The notes: generated by a model from the letters alone, not told the origin. 64,000 nucleotides of DNA from DASSUW01 sp963835525 (GCA_963835525.1 CAWIFM010000001.1:248001-312000), one strand, 5' to 3'. Positions 16,907 to 25,912 are shown, counted from the stretch's first letter. Numbers and translations: made by a program.

Positions 16907-17799
16907 AGGCCTTCCTCTCCTGCGCGGTGACCGGCGGCATGAGCGTTCCGTCGCAGAGCCCGGCGATCCCGATCACGCCCGAGCAGATCGTCGACGCCGC
17001 GGTCGGCGCGCACGCGGCCGGCGCGGCGATCGTCCATATCCACGTCCGCGACCCGGAGACCGGGAAGCCGAGCCCCGACCTCGGCCTGTTCCGCGAGGTG
17101 CTGGCCGGGATCGGCGAGCGCTGCGACGCGATCGTGCAGCCGACCACGGGCGGCGGCGTGGGCATGACGATCGACGAGCGCGCCCGCGTGGTGACCGAGT
17201 GCCGGCCGGAGATGGCCACCTTCAACTGCGGCTCGTTCAACTTCGGGATCTTCAAGGTCCGCCGGCGGCCGGAGATGGCGCCGTGGGAGGTCGAGTACCT
17301 CGAGGGCACGCGCGACTACGTGTTCCGCAACACCTTCGGCGAGATGGAGCGGCTGTGCGAGCTGTTCCGCGAGGCGGGCACGAAGCCCGAGTACGAGTGC
17401 TACGACGTCGGGCACCTGCACAACCTGCACCACCTCGCCGAGGCCGGGCTGGTCGACTTCCCGCTCCACGTCCAGTTCGTGCTCGGCGTGCTGGGCGCCA
17501 ACGCCGCCACCTTGGATCAGCTCGTGCACATGCACCGCACCGCGACCGGCCTGTTCGGCGACCGGTTCACGTGGTCGGCGGCCGGCGTCGGCTATCCCGC
17601 CGAGTTCCAGCTCGCGGCCGCCTCGCTGGTCATGGGCGGGCACATCCGGGTCGGCCTGGAGGACAACCTGCGCGTCGCGCGCGACCGCCGAGCGGAGTCG
17701 AACGCCGAGCTGGTGGAGAAGGCTCTCACGCTCGCGCGGCTGCTCGACCGCGAGCCGGCGACGGCGGGTGAAACGCGCGAGCTGCTGGGCCTCGGTTGA
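16903..17799 (+). CDS. BKACE family protein (3-keto-5-aminohexanoate cleavage enzyme-like, DUF849)
   Basis: 298 residues. The Zn-binding motif reads IVHIHVRDPETGKPSPDL, with FLSCAVTGG at the N-terminus and ASLVMGGHIRVGLEDNL near the C-terminus, the three conserved blocks of beta-keto acid cleavage enzymes. The family condenses a beta-keto acid with acetyl-CoA to give acetoacetate plus a new acyl-CoA. ATG 16903 overlaps the MFS stop (ATGA). As the last enzyme of the operon it fits a terminal step that feeds a beta-keto acid into central metabolism; the specific keto acid cannot be predicted here. Confidence 0.88.
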   Translation: MKAFLSCAVTGGMSVPSQSPAIPITPEQIVDAAVGAHAAGAAIVHIHVRDPETGKPSPDLGLFREVLAGIGERCDAIVQPTTGGGVGMTIDERARVVTECRPEMATFNCGSFNFGIFKVRRRPEMAPWEVEYLEGTRDYVFRNTFGEMERLCELFREAGTKPEYECYDVGHLHNLHHLAEAGLVDFPLHVQFVLGVLGANAATLDQLVHMHRTATGLFGDRFTWSAAGVGYPAEFQLAAASLVMGGHIRVGLEDNLRVARDRRAESNAELVEKALTLARLLDREPATAGETRELLGLG

Positions 17800-17813
17800 G
17801 GTACGATCGCGCC

Positions 17814-18056
17814 ATGCGGCGCTCCCGCATGCTGGCAACCCTGACGGAGACCTTCTGGGTCCTCGTGCTGGCCGTGGTCGTGCTGTTCGCCTTCTTCGTG
17901 GCGCTGGGCGCCTTCCAGCCGGGCGAGGTGATCGTGTTGACGCTCGTGGTGTTGGCGCTGGCGCTGCTGTGGGTCGTCCACGCGGTGTGGGACTCGCGCC
18001 ACCGCGATCCGCATGATCCGTCGGTCGTCCGCGCGCGTGAGCGGCGCGGGTTCTAG
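17814..18056 (+). CDS. Small membrane protein of unknown function
   Basis: 80 residues, with one long hydrophobic segment at about residues 10-33 and another at about 38-58 joined by a short GAFQPGE turn, then a charged basic tail (DSRHRDPHDPSVVRARERRG). It does not match a family I recognise. ATG 17814 is chosen; the frame is open further upstream to a TTG. It begins 15 bases after the BKACE stop and ends directly before a structured intergenic repeat. Confidence 0.55.
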   Translation: MRRSRMLATLTETFWVLVLAVVVLFAFFVALGAFQPGEVIVLTLVVLALALLWVVHAVWDSRHRDPHDPSVVRARERRGF

Positions 18057-18059
18057 GGC

Positions 18060-18221
18060 GCGAACTTCGGCTGGGTAGGGGAGCGGGGAGGCCGGCGGCG
18101 CCGTTTTCCTGTGAAGCGTCCTGCCCTGTGGTCGTCATACGACCCCTAGCCAGGATGCTTCGCTGGAATCAGCCGCGCGGCCGGCTCCCTCGCCTCCCTA
18201 CCCTGCTGCCGTTGACGTTCG
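18060..18221. repeat. Structured intergenic repeat with terminal inverted repeats (copy A)
   Basis: The right end (18180-18221, GCCGGCTCCCTCGCCTCC then TACCC..GTTGACGTTCG) is repeated in inverted orientation at the left (18060-18096), giving imperfect terminal inverted repeats of about 37-42 bp. Inside, GAAGCGTCCTG (18113-18123) pairs with CAGGATGCTTC (18151-18161) and encloses GGTCGT-CAT-ACGACC (18130-18144). The inner part recurs at 60521-60587 and the right end at 26349 and 60603. No coding capacity; it fills the gap between two plus-strand genes. Confidence 0.65.
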
Positions 18222-18238
18222 TCCCTTAGTCTCCCCGC

Positions 18239-19148
18239 GTGCTCACCCCCGAGATCCAGGCCGTCCTCGACGAGATGAACGCGGCGCCGGGCCTGCCGCC
18301 GCACGAGGTCCCGGTCGACGATGCGCGCGCCGCGCACAGCATGGAGGCGGCGAACCTGTGCGGCGAGGGCGAGCCGGTCGCCGAGGTGCGTGACCTTCGC
18401 GTCGGGCGAGGTTCCCGTGCGGACCTTCCGGCCCGAGGGCGACGGGCCGCTGCCGGTCGTCGCCTACCTGCACGGCGGCGGCTGGATGATGGGCACGCTG
18501 GATAGCTACGACGCGTTGCTGCGAGCGCTCGCCAACGCCTCCGGGGCGATCGTGGCCGGCGTCGACTACCGGCTCGCGCCCGAGCACCGCTACCCCGCGG
18601 CCGTGGATGACTCGCTGGCCGCCATCGAATGGCTCGCGGACAACGCACAAGAGCTCGGCGGCGACGGCACGCGCCTCGCGGTGGCCGGCGACAGCGCGGG
18701 CGGCAACCTCGCGGCGGTGGCCGCGCGCAGACTGCGCGACCGGATCCGGTACCAGGTGCTCGTGTATCCGGTCATCGACGCGGTGTTCGACACCCCGTCG
18801 TACGTCGACTTCAACGAGGGCCACGGCCTCAGCGCCGCCTCGATGCAGCGCTTCTGGCGTCTCTACCTCGACGGCGCCGACCCCACCGACCCCGATGCCG
18901 CGCCGCTGCGCGCCCACGACCTCGCGGGTATCGCCCCCGCCTTCGTGCTCACCGCCGAGGAGGACGTCCTGCGCGACGAGGGCGAGGCCTACGCGGAGGC
19001 GCTGCGCGAGGCCGGCGTGCAGGCCGAGCTGGTGCGCTGGCCGGGCACGATCCACGGGTTCTTCCGCTGGCTCGCGGTGACGCCCGCGGCGCGCGAGGCG
19101 ATCGACGCCGTCGGCGCCAGGTTGCGCAAGGCGCTCGTCACGGAGTGA
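18239..19148 (+). CDS. Alpha/beta hydrolase (hormone-sensitive-lipase-like esterase), one frameshift
   Basis: About 302 residues when the frame change at about 18390 (one extra base) is bridged. It has the oxyanion motif YLHGGGWMMG, the nucleophile elbow GDSAGGN, VDYRLAPEH, then a catalytic Asp region (TAEEDVLRDEGEAYAEAL) and the His in PGTIHGFFR: the complete HSL/GDXG family set. It probably hydrolyses short acyl or aryl esters in the cytoplasm. GTG start at 18239. It stands between the structured repeat and the tandem XRE-cupin regulators, in the same direction as both. Confidence 0.85.
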
Positions 19149-19179
19149 CACTGTCGGCCCCAGCAGCGATACTGGGCAC

Positions 19180-19842
19180 GTGAGCAGCGAACCGGTCCCT
19201 GGCGAGGAACCGCGCGATCCCGCGCGGGCAATCGGCGAGCGGCTGGCCGAGCACCGTACGCGCCGTGGGGTGAAGGTCTCCCAGCTGGCGCGCCAGATCG
19301 GCGTCTCGCCCAGCCTCATCAGCCAGATCGAACGCGGGCAGTCTCGTCCGTCGGTCTCGACGCTGTTCGCGCTCGCCGAGGCCTTGGACGTCCCCGTCGA
19401 CGCCTTCTTCCGCAACGGCGAGGCTGCGCCGCCGTCCGCGCCCCGGGCGGTCGAGACCCGCGAAGGCGTGCGCGGAGACCGCTACGCCGTCCGGCACCAC
19501 GAGCGCGCCGCCATCGACATCGAGGGCGGCGTGCGCTGGGAGCGGCTGACGCCGGCCCCGCTCGACGACGTCGAGTTCATGGAGCTGATCTACGAGCCCG
19601 GCGCGGAGTCGAACTCCGGGCTGTACCGCCATCCGGGCTACGAGATGGTGCTCGTGCTCAGCGGCCGGCTGCAGATCTTCGTCGGCTTCGAGAGCTACGA
19701 CCTCGGACCGGGCGACAGCATGGCCTTCCCCTCGTCGCTCCCGCACCGCTACGTGAACCCGGGCGAGGAGACCGCGCACGCGGTCACCACGATCCTGCGC
19801 GACGGGCTGCCGCCGCAGGGCGCCGGCGATACCCGCTCGTAA
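19180..19842 (+). CDS. XRE-family regulator with C-terminal cupin domain (copy 1)
   Basis: 220 residues. Helix-turn-helix at about residues 18-72 (LARQIGVSPSLISQIERGQS) and a C-terminal cupin sensor at 120-210 (GLYRHPGYEMVLVLSGRLQI, DLGPGDSMAFPSSLPHRY). GTG start, 31 bases after the esterase stop. It is closely similar to the next gene over its whole length, with nearly identical HTH and the same WERLTPAPLDD linker, so the two arose by tandem duplication. XRE-cupin proteins usually sense a small metabolite through the cupin and repress neighbouring catabolic or transport genes. Confidence 0.88.
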   Translation: MSSEPVPGEEPRDPARAIGERLAEHRTRRGVKVSQLARQIGVSPSLISQIERGQSRPSVSTLFALAEALDVPVDAFFRNGEAAPPSAPRAVETREGVRGDRYAVRHHERAAIDIEGGVRWERLTPAPLDDVEFMELIYEPGAESNSGLYRHPGYEMVLVLSGRLQIFVGFESYDLGPGDSMAFPSSLPHRYVNPGEETAHAVTTILRDGLPPQGAGDTRS

Positions 19843-19892
19843 GTAGCACTCCCGCGTGCCGGAACCACACTGGTGAATTGCGCCCAAATCGT

Positions 19893-19908
19893 GTAGTGTT
19901 GCTGAAAG
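19893..19908 (+). promoter_or_regulatory. Candidate operator shared with the SBP promoter at 27.7 kb
   Basis: GTAGTGTTGCTGAAAG here and GTAGTGCTGCTGTAAG at 27717-27732 match at 14 of 16 positions. One copy precedes the second XRE-cupin gene; the other lies across the spacer and -10 of the transporter promoter. A weaker relative (GTTAGTGTTACTTCAC, 48071-48086) precedes the second M24 gene. Shared use by the XRE-cupin repressors is inferred. Confidence 0.4.
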
Positions 19909-19960
19909 ACACGGGAGGCGGCGGCGTTAGCGTCACTCCCTGCCTTTGCCAACACACCGG

Positions 19961-20668
19961 ATGGGTTCCATGGCCAGTGACGCGATCAAAGTCGACGAGC
20001 TGCTTCCACGCGACGAAGGGGGCGATCCCTCGGTCGGCATCGGGGCGCGGCTCGCCGCCCACCGGGCGGAGCGCGGGATCAAGGTTTCCGCGCTGGCGCG
20101 CCAGATCGGCGTCTCGCCGAGCCTGATCAGCCAGATCGAGCGCGGGCAGTCTCGCCCGTCGGTCTCGACGTTGTTCGCGCTCGCCGAAGCGCTCGGCGTG
20201 CCCGTCGACGCCTTCTTCCGCGACGGCGACCAGTCCCAGGCGGCGCCCGAGCCCCAGCGGCTCAGCGTCGTCGGCGAGGCCCTCTCGCCCGATCGCGAGC
20301 AGCGCTATCTCGTCCGGCGCGGCCACCGGTCGGCGATCGACATCGAGGGCGGCGTGCGCTGGGAGCGGCTGACGCCGGCCCCGCTCGACGACCTCGAGTT
20401 CATGGAGCTCGTCTACGGCCCCGGCGCCGAGTCGCACAAGGGGCTCTACCGCCACCCCGGCATGGAGATGGTGCTGGTGCTGAGCGGGACGCTGGTCATC
20501 TTCCTCGGCTTCGAGCGCTACGAGCTCGAGCCGGGAGACAGCATCTGCTTCCCGTCCTCGACGCCGCACCGCTACCTGAACCCGACAGAGGAGACCACCC
20601 GGGCGGTCACGGTGATCCTCCCCGATGGGGAGATGCACGGCCCCCCGACGAACCAGAGGAGACCATAG
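19961..20668 (+). CDS. XRE-family regulator with C-terminal cupin domain (copy 2)
   Basis: About 235 residues. Same architecture as copy 1: HTH with the identical core LARQIGVSPSLISQIERGQS and a cupin with KGLYRHPGMEMVLVLSG and YELEPGDSICFPSSTPHRY. The N-terminal 20 residues and the linker are the main differences. Start choice is uncertain: ATG 19961, ATG 19970 and an upstream TTG are all in frame and none has a good ribosome site. It is followed after one base by the M24 gene and so probably heads that operon and regulates it. Confidence 0.87.
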   Translation: MGSMASDAIKVDELLPRDEGGDPSVGIGARLAAHRAERGIKVSALARQIGVSPSLISQIERGQSRPSVSTLFALAEALGVPVDAFFRDGDQSQAAPEPQRLSVVGEALSPDREQRYLVRRGHRSAIDIEGGVRWERLTPAPLDDLEFMELVYGPGAESHKGLYRHPGMEMVLVLSGTLVIFLGFERYELEPGDSICFPSSTPHRYLNPTEETTRAVTVILPDGEMHGPPTNQRRP

Positions 20669-20669
20669 G

Positions 20670-21989
20670 GTGCTCGATCAGAACGTCCAGCAGGAGAACG
20701 GACTGACACCGACCGGCAAGGGGCTCGACCTCTCGTTCCTCGGCAAGCCGCACGAGCACGATCCCCGCCGCGTCTACAGCACGACCGCCACCGACTGGCA
20801 GGCGCGCGTCGACTTCGACCGCCTGCGCAAGGACCGTCTCGCACGCGCGCGCATGAAGATGGAGGAGCACGACCTCGGCGCGCTGGTCTGCTTCGTCGGC
20901 GAGAACGTCCGCTACATCACGAGCGTCTTCCAGGGCAACTGGAAGAACAACATCTACATCCGCTACTGCGTGCTCCCGCGCGACGGCGAGCCCGTGCTGT
21001 TCGAGACCGCCGGCTCGGACATGCGAGTGCGCCAAGATCGACGCTCCGTGGCTGAACGGCAACATCCGCCCGGCCATCACCTGGAAGTGGGCGGAGACGG
21101 CCGAGTCGTTCATGGCCGACAAGATGGCCAACTCGGTGCTCGACGTGCTCAAGGAGAACGGCGTCGAGAACGAGAAGATCGGGCTCGACGTCTACGACCC
21201 GAGCGCCTACGAGGCGTTCAAGAAGCTCGACCTGAACATCGTCAGCGCGTGGCCGGCGATGTCGGGCGCCCGCATCGTCAAGACGCCGGACGAGATCGAG
21301 TGCCTGAAGATCTCCTCGGCGATCGGCGACACGTCGTTCTGGAAGATCGAGCACGAGTGGCTCAAGCCGGGCGTCAAGGAGTCGCGAGATCACGGCGAAG
21401 GTCAACGAGTACCTGTACACGCAGGGCTTCGACTTCGTCTACGACATCATCGTCGCCTCGGGCGGCAACACCAGCCCGTACCGGCGCTGGCACACCGACA
21501 AGGTGATCCGCGAGGGCGACCTGGTGATCATCGACCAGAACGCGGTCGGCCCCGGCGGCTACTTCGTCGACTTCGTGCGCTGCTTCAAGGTCGGCGGCCG
21601 CTGGACGCCGAAGGAGAAGGACCTCTACAAGGAGTGCTACGAGTCGATGTACGCCGCCATCGAGCAGATGAAGGCGGGCAACACGACGGCGGACGTGGCC
21701 GAGAAGCTGCCGGACGTACGCCGACGACAAGTACGGCACGGTCACCCTCCAGCAGTTCGCGCACTCGATCGGCCTCTCGCTCTACGAGGGCATGTGGATC
21801 TCGCGCGCCTACTCGCTCGACTATCCCGGTCGAGCTCGAGGAGGGCATGTACTTCGCGGCCGAGACGTTCGCGGGCCACCCCGGCCTCGAGCAGACGGTC
21901 CGCCTGGAGGAGAACCTGCTCGTCACCAAGGACGGGCCGGTGATCTTCACCAAGCACCCGTTCGACGACGACGCGCTCGCCTGGCGTGA
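20670..21989 (+). CDS. M24-family metallopeptidase-like protein, several frameshifts
   Basis: About 430 residues once frame changes near 21025, 21385, 21719 and 21828 are bridged. The creatinase-like N-domain is followed by the pita-bread fold, with metal ligands visible in IDQNAVGPGGYFVDF (two Asp), QFAHSIGLSLYEG (His), YFAAETF and VRLEENLL (two Glu). M24 proteins include Xaa-Pro peptidases, creatinase and the DMSP lyase DddP; the C-terminal VRLEENLLVTKDGPV block resembles DddP-type ends but does not settle it. GTG start with a GAGGAG site, one base after the XRE-cupin stop. The final frame and exact stop are uncertain; TGA 21987-21989 overlapping the next GTG is likeliest. Confidence 0.7.
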
Positions 21990-22948
21990 CCACGGTCCTC
22001 GTCACCGACCACGTCTTCGGCGACCTCGACGCCGAGCGCGCGGCGCTGGCCGAGATCGGCGTGCGAGCTCGAGCTCGCACCCGACCCCGACGGCGCTCGC
22101 CGCCGCGGTGGCCGGCGCTGCCGGCGCTGCTGGTCTGCTTCGCGCAGGTCGGACGAGCAGGTCGTCGAGGCAGCCTGCGCGGCTGCCGGATCATCGCCCG
22201 CTACGGGATCGGCGTCGACAACGTCGACGTGGACGCGGCCACCGCGCACGGGCATCCAGGTCACCAACGTGCCGGACTACTGCCTCGACGAGGTGGCCGA
22301 CCACGCGATGGCGCTGCTGCTGGCGGCGGCCCGCGGCGTGGTGCGGAGCCGCGCTGGGCGTGCGGCGGGCGACTGGGCGGTGCCGCAGGAGAGCGTCCAC
22401 CGCATTGCCGGCCGGCGGCTCGCGCTGATCGGCGTCGGGCCGCATCGGCCGGCGGGTGGCCGATCGGGCGCGCGCGTTCGGCTACGAGGTCGTTGGCTAC
22501 GACCCGTACGCCGACGAGCAGCGGGATCGCGCCGCCGGAGCGTGGAGGAGGCGGTGTCGAGGCCGACGCCGTCTCCCTGCACGCCCCGCTCACCGACGAG
22601 ACGCGCCACATCATCGGCGACCGAGACGCTGGCCGCGATGCAGCGCGCGCGCCGATCCTGGTCAACACCTCGCGCGGCGGGCTCGTCGACCTGGACGCGG
22701 TCACGCGGGCGCTCGACGAAGGCCGCCTGTCGGCGGCTGGCGCTCGACGTCACCGAGCCCGAGCCGCTGCCGGACGACCACCCGCTGCGCACGCACCCGC
22801 GGGCGATCGTCACGCCGCACATGTCCTTCTACTCGGTCGAGGCGCAGGCCGAGCTCCAGCGCCGCGCGGTCGAGGAGGTCGTGCGCGCGCTGACCGGCGG
22901 CGAGCCGCGCTGTCCCGTCAACGAGCTGCAGCCGGGCATCGACCGCCG
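21986..22948 (+). CDS. D-isomer-specific 2-hydroxyacid dehydrogenase, heavily frameshifted
   Basis: About 315 residues can be pieced together across all three frames: RIIARYGIGVDNVDVDAA (N-domain), RLALIGVGRIGRRVADRA (Rossmann GxGxxG, after removing one base), LVNTSRGGLVDLDAV and PHMSFYSVEAQAELQ, the conserved blocks of PGDH/glyoxylate reductase enzymes, including the Arg of SRGG and the His of PHMS. At least ten single-base frame changes occur. It probably reduces or oxidises a 2-oxo/2-hydroxy acid with NAD(P). The GTG start at 21986 overlaps the likely M24 stop. No stop codon can be found in any frame before the SDR begins, so a fusion or a lost stop is possible. Confidence 0.65.
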
Positions 22949-23699
22949 ATCTTCCCGGACCTGCGCCGGCAAGGTGGCGCTGGTCACCGGCGGCTCGAAG
23001 GGGATCGGGGCCGCGACGGTGCGGGCGCTGGCGGCCAACGACGTGCGCGTCGCGGTCAACGGGCGCGAGCAGGGCCCGATCGACGAGCTGGCGGCCGAGG
23101 TGCGGCCGGCATCGGCATGCTCCGCCGACGCCACGCAGTGGAGCGAGATCGAGCGCATGCGCGAGACCGTCGAGGCCGAGCTCGGGCCGGTCGACATCCT
23201 CGCCCCGTTCGCCGGCGGCTTCGGCGCCTACACGCCGGTGCAGGACATCTCCGAGGACGAGTGGCACTCGGTGATCGACAACAACCTGACCGCCACGTTC
23301 CTGGCCATCAAGTCGTTCCTGCCGGGCATGATCGAGCGCGGGCGAGGCACGATCGTGACGATGTCGTCGAACGCCGGCCGGCACCTCGACGCCACGCTGA
23401 CCGCGTCCTACGCCGCATCGAAGGCGGCGATCATCCAGCTCACGCGCCACGTGGCGCGCGAGGTCGGCTCCCACGGCATACGCGTCAACTGCGTCGCCCC
23501 GGGGACGACCGAGACCGACCGGATCATGCGCATCCTCACCGAAGAGGGCCGTGCGGAGATCGCCGCCAAGTCGCCGCTCGGCCGGCTCGGCAAGCCCGAG
23601 GAGTGCGCCCACGCGACGCTGTTCCTGGCCTCCGAGGCCGCCGCCGGCTACCTCACCGGCACCACCCTCGACATCTCCGGCGGAAGGATCATGCTTTGA
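22949..23699 (+). CDS. Short-chain dehydrogenase/reductase (SDR)
   Basis: About 250 residues. GKVALVTGGSKGIGA (TGxxxGxG cofactor loop), MSSNAGRH, the catalytic YAASKAA motif and a C-terminal YLTGTTLDISGG are all in one frame. The start is unclear: no ATG, GTG or TTG is seen before GKVALVTGG, apart from a GTG inside that motif, and the preceding dehydrogenase runs in without a stop. The real N-terminus is probably near ATC TTC CCG GAC at 22949 with a damaged start codon. It likely oxidises or reduces a hydroxy/oxo intermediate. The downstream amidohydrolase start overlaps its TGA. Confidence 0.75.
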
Positions 23700-24678
23700 G
23701 AATCGACGTCCACAACCACGCGATCCCGCAGGCGGCCGATCGAGCTGCTCAACCGGCGATCGCGTCTACGGCGCCACCGTCGAGGACGGCGTCTGGCGCG
23801 GCGGCGTGCACGTCAACTTCGAGCTGGCGCCGTCGTTCGTCGACGCGGGCGCCAAGCTGGCCGAGCTGGAGTCCAAGGGGCTCGACGCGGCGGTCGTGTC
23901 GGTGTCGCCGACGATCTTCTACTACCACGTCGACGCCGAGGCGGGCGAGGCGATGGCGGTGGCCGCCAACGAGGGCCTCGCCGCGATGGCGTCCGAGCGC
24001 CTCGAAGTGGATGGCGAGCGTCCCGCTCCAGGCGCCCGGAGCGCGCCGCCGCGGTGCTCGAGGACGCGGTCGCGGCGGGCGCCGTCGGCGTCGAGATCGG
24101 CACCAGCGCCGCGGAGACGCCGCTCGACGATCCGTCGCTGGAGGTCTTCTGGGCCGCGGCCGCGCGGCTCGGCACTGCCGGTGATGCTCCATCCGGCGTA
24201 CGTGCCCAAGCACCCGCGCCTGCAGGACTACTACCTCGAGAACGTGATCGGGTTCCCGCTCGAGACGACGATCGCGCTCGAGCGGCTGATCTGCGCCGGC
24301 GTGCTCGATCGCCATCCCGAGCTACGCGTGGTGGGGCTGCACGCCGGCGGCTACTTCCCCTGGCAGGCCGGCCGCCTGCGCCATGCCCGCACGGTGCGGC
24401 CCGAGCTGGCCGACAGCCCCACGGACCCTTGGTCCTACCTCGGCCAGATCCTGCTCGACCCGATCACCCACGACGCCGACGCGCTGCGCTACATGGTGGG
24501 CAAGGTCGGCGCCGAGAACATCGTCCTGGGCACCGACCTGCCGTTCGACATGGCGACCCCGGACCCGCTGGGCGCGCTGCGGGCGGCGGTCGACGAGGAG
24601 ACGGTCGCGCAGATCACCGAGCGCAACCCGGCGGAGCTGTACCGATTCACGACGGAAGGGATCACCAGCCGTGTCTGA
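23696..24678 (+). CDS. Amidohydrolase family 2 (ACMSD-like) protein, several frameshifts
   Basis: About 325 residues after bridging frame changes near 23740, 23762, 24004, 24037 and 24174. Metal-site motifs of the aminocarboxymuconate-semialdehyde decarboxylase/amidohydrolase-2 family are present: DVHNHAIP at the N-terminus, MLHPAYVPKHP, GLHAGGYFPWQAGR and LGTDLPFDM. Enzymes of this group decarboxylate or hydrolyse oxo acids using a zinc or manganese ion. The TTG start overlaps the SDR stop, the same overlap style as elsewhere here. It continues directly into the DRE-TIM lyase gene, whose GTG lies inside its last codons. Confidence 0.72.
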
Positions 24679-25912
24679 CACCCCCTGGAAGAGCGACAAC
24701 CACTTCGTCAGCCCCTGGAACTTCGAGCCCGAGGCGCTCGAGGGAACCTCGCTGCCCGCGAAGGTCGAGTTCCACGACGTCACGCTGCGCGACGGCGAGC
24801 AGCAGGCGGGCGTGGAGCTCAACGCCGACGAGAAGGTCGCGATCGCCGAGAAGCTCGCCGAGGCCGGCGTGCAGCGGATCGAGGCCGGCCTGCCGGCCGT
24901 CTCGCCGCAGGACGCCGAGGCGGTGCGCCGCATCGCCGCCGCCGGACTCCCGTCACGCGTGTTCGCGTTCTCGCGCTGCATGGTCGACGACGTCAAGCGC
25001 GCGCTGGACTGCGGCGTGAAGGAGATCGTGATGGAGGTCCCCTCCAGCGAGCACATCATCGAGTACGCCTACCGCTGGGAGTACGAGCGCGCGATCGAGC
25101 TGACCGTCGAGTCCACGAAGTTCGCGCACGAGAACGGGCTGTGGGTCTCGTTCTTCCCGATCGACTCCACCCGCGCGGACATCACGACGTTCCTCGACAT
25201 GATCGAGCGCATCGCCCGCGAGGGGCACATGGACTCGCTGACGCTGGTCGACACCTTCGGCGTGCTCAACCCGCAGGCGGCGTCGTTCCTGGCGCGCAAG
25301 GTGCAGGAGCGGATGGACGTGCCGCTGGAGACCCACTTCCACATGGACTTCTCTTTGGGAGTTGCCAACACGCTGGCCGCCATCGCCCAGGGCGTCGAGA
25401 CCGCGCAGGTCTCCGTGTCGGGCATCGGCGAGCGGTCCGGCAACACACCCCTGGAGGACACCGCGCTGTCGCTGGAGCTGCTCTACGGCGTCGACTCCGG
25501 CATCGACCTGCAGAAGCTCTACGGGCTCTCGCAGCTCGTGCGCGAGAAGGCGCGCGTGACGATCCCGTCCAACCGCGGGATCGTCGGCGACCGGATCTTC
25601 GACGTCGAGTCGGGCATCATCGCCAGCTGGGTCAAGAACGTGGGGAAGGAGCGCATCACCGAGGCGTTCCCCTTCCGGCCCGAGCTGGTCGGCCAGACCG
25701 GCCCGCGGATCGTGCTCGGCAAGGGCTCCGGCCTCGACTCCGTGCTGATCTGGCTCGACAAGTGCGACCTCGGGCCGGCGTCCGAGGACGAGATGCTGGC
25801 CATCCTCCAGGAGGTCAAGGCGACCTCGCTGGAGCAGAAGGGCCTGCTCGACGAGGACACCTTCGTCTCGATCGCCCAGGGCGTGCTCGCACGCGAGCGG
25901 GCCGCCGTGTAA
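24671..25912 (+). CDS. DRE-TIM metallolyase (homocitrate/isopropylmalate synthase or HMG-CoA lyase-like)
   Basis: 413 residues, intact. The barrel begins with HDVTLRDGEQQAGVELNADE (the DxTLRDGEQ metal/base motif), continues with THFHMDFSLGVANTL (the H-x-H metal pair) and GIGERSGNTPLE. The C-terminal helical part is shorter than the regulatory domain of leucine-pathway enzymes, so a catabolic aldol/Claisen-type lyase or synthase role is more likely than leucine synthesis. GTG start inside the amidohydrolase end. Likely cleaves or forms a C-C bond late in the pathway (inference); the acyl acceptor cannot be told from sequence. Confidence 0.82.
   Translation: MSDTPWKSDNHFVSPWNFEPEALEGTSLPAKVEFHDVTLRDGEQQAGVELNADEKVAIAEKLAEAGVQRIEAGLPAVSPQDAEAVRRIAAAGLPSRVFAFSRCMVDDVKRALDCGVKEIVMEVPSSEHIIEYAYRWEYERAIELTVESTKFAHENGLWVSFFPIDSTRADITTFLDMIERIAREGHMDSLTLVDTFGVLNPQAASFLARKVQERMDVPLETHFHMDFSLGVANTLAAIAQGVETAQVSVSGIGERSGNTPLEDTALSLELLYGVDSGIDLQKLYGLSQLVREKARVTIPSNRGIVGDRIFDVESGIIASWVKNVGKERITEAFPFRPELVGQTGPRIVLGKGSGLDSVLIWLDKCDLGPASEDEMLAILQEVKATSLEQKGLLDEDTFVSIAQGVLARERAAV

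Noticed and set aside
18060..18221. Insertion sequence or tRNA-like element
   Set aside because: No transposase frame, no cloverleaf, and no clear target duplication; kept only as a structured repeat.
20670..21989. DMSP lyase DddP assignment
   Set aside because: Resemblance is limited to general M24 metal motifs and part of the C-terminal block; DddP-specific residues cannot be confirmed through the frameshifts.
20670..24678. Programmed ribosomal frameshifting
   Set aside because: Sites are too many, lack a common slippery heptamer and occur in unrelated enzymes; sequence error or decay explains them better.
24671..25912. 2-isopropylmalate synthase (leuA) of leucine biosynthesis
   Set aside because: No other leucine genes nearby, a variant HFHMDF motif, and no recognisable LeuA dimer regulatory domain.
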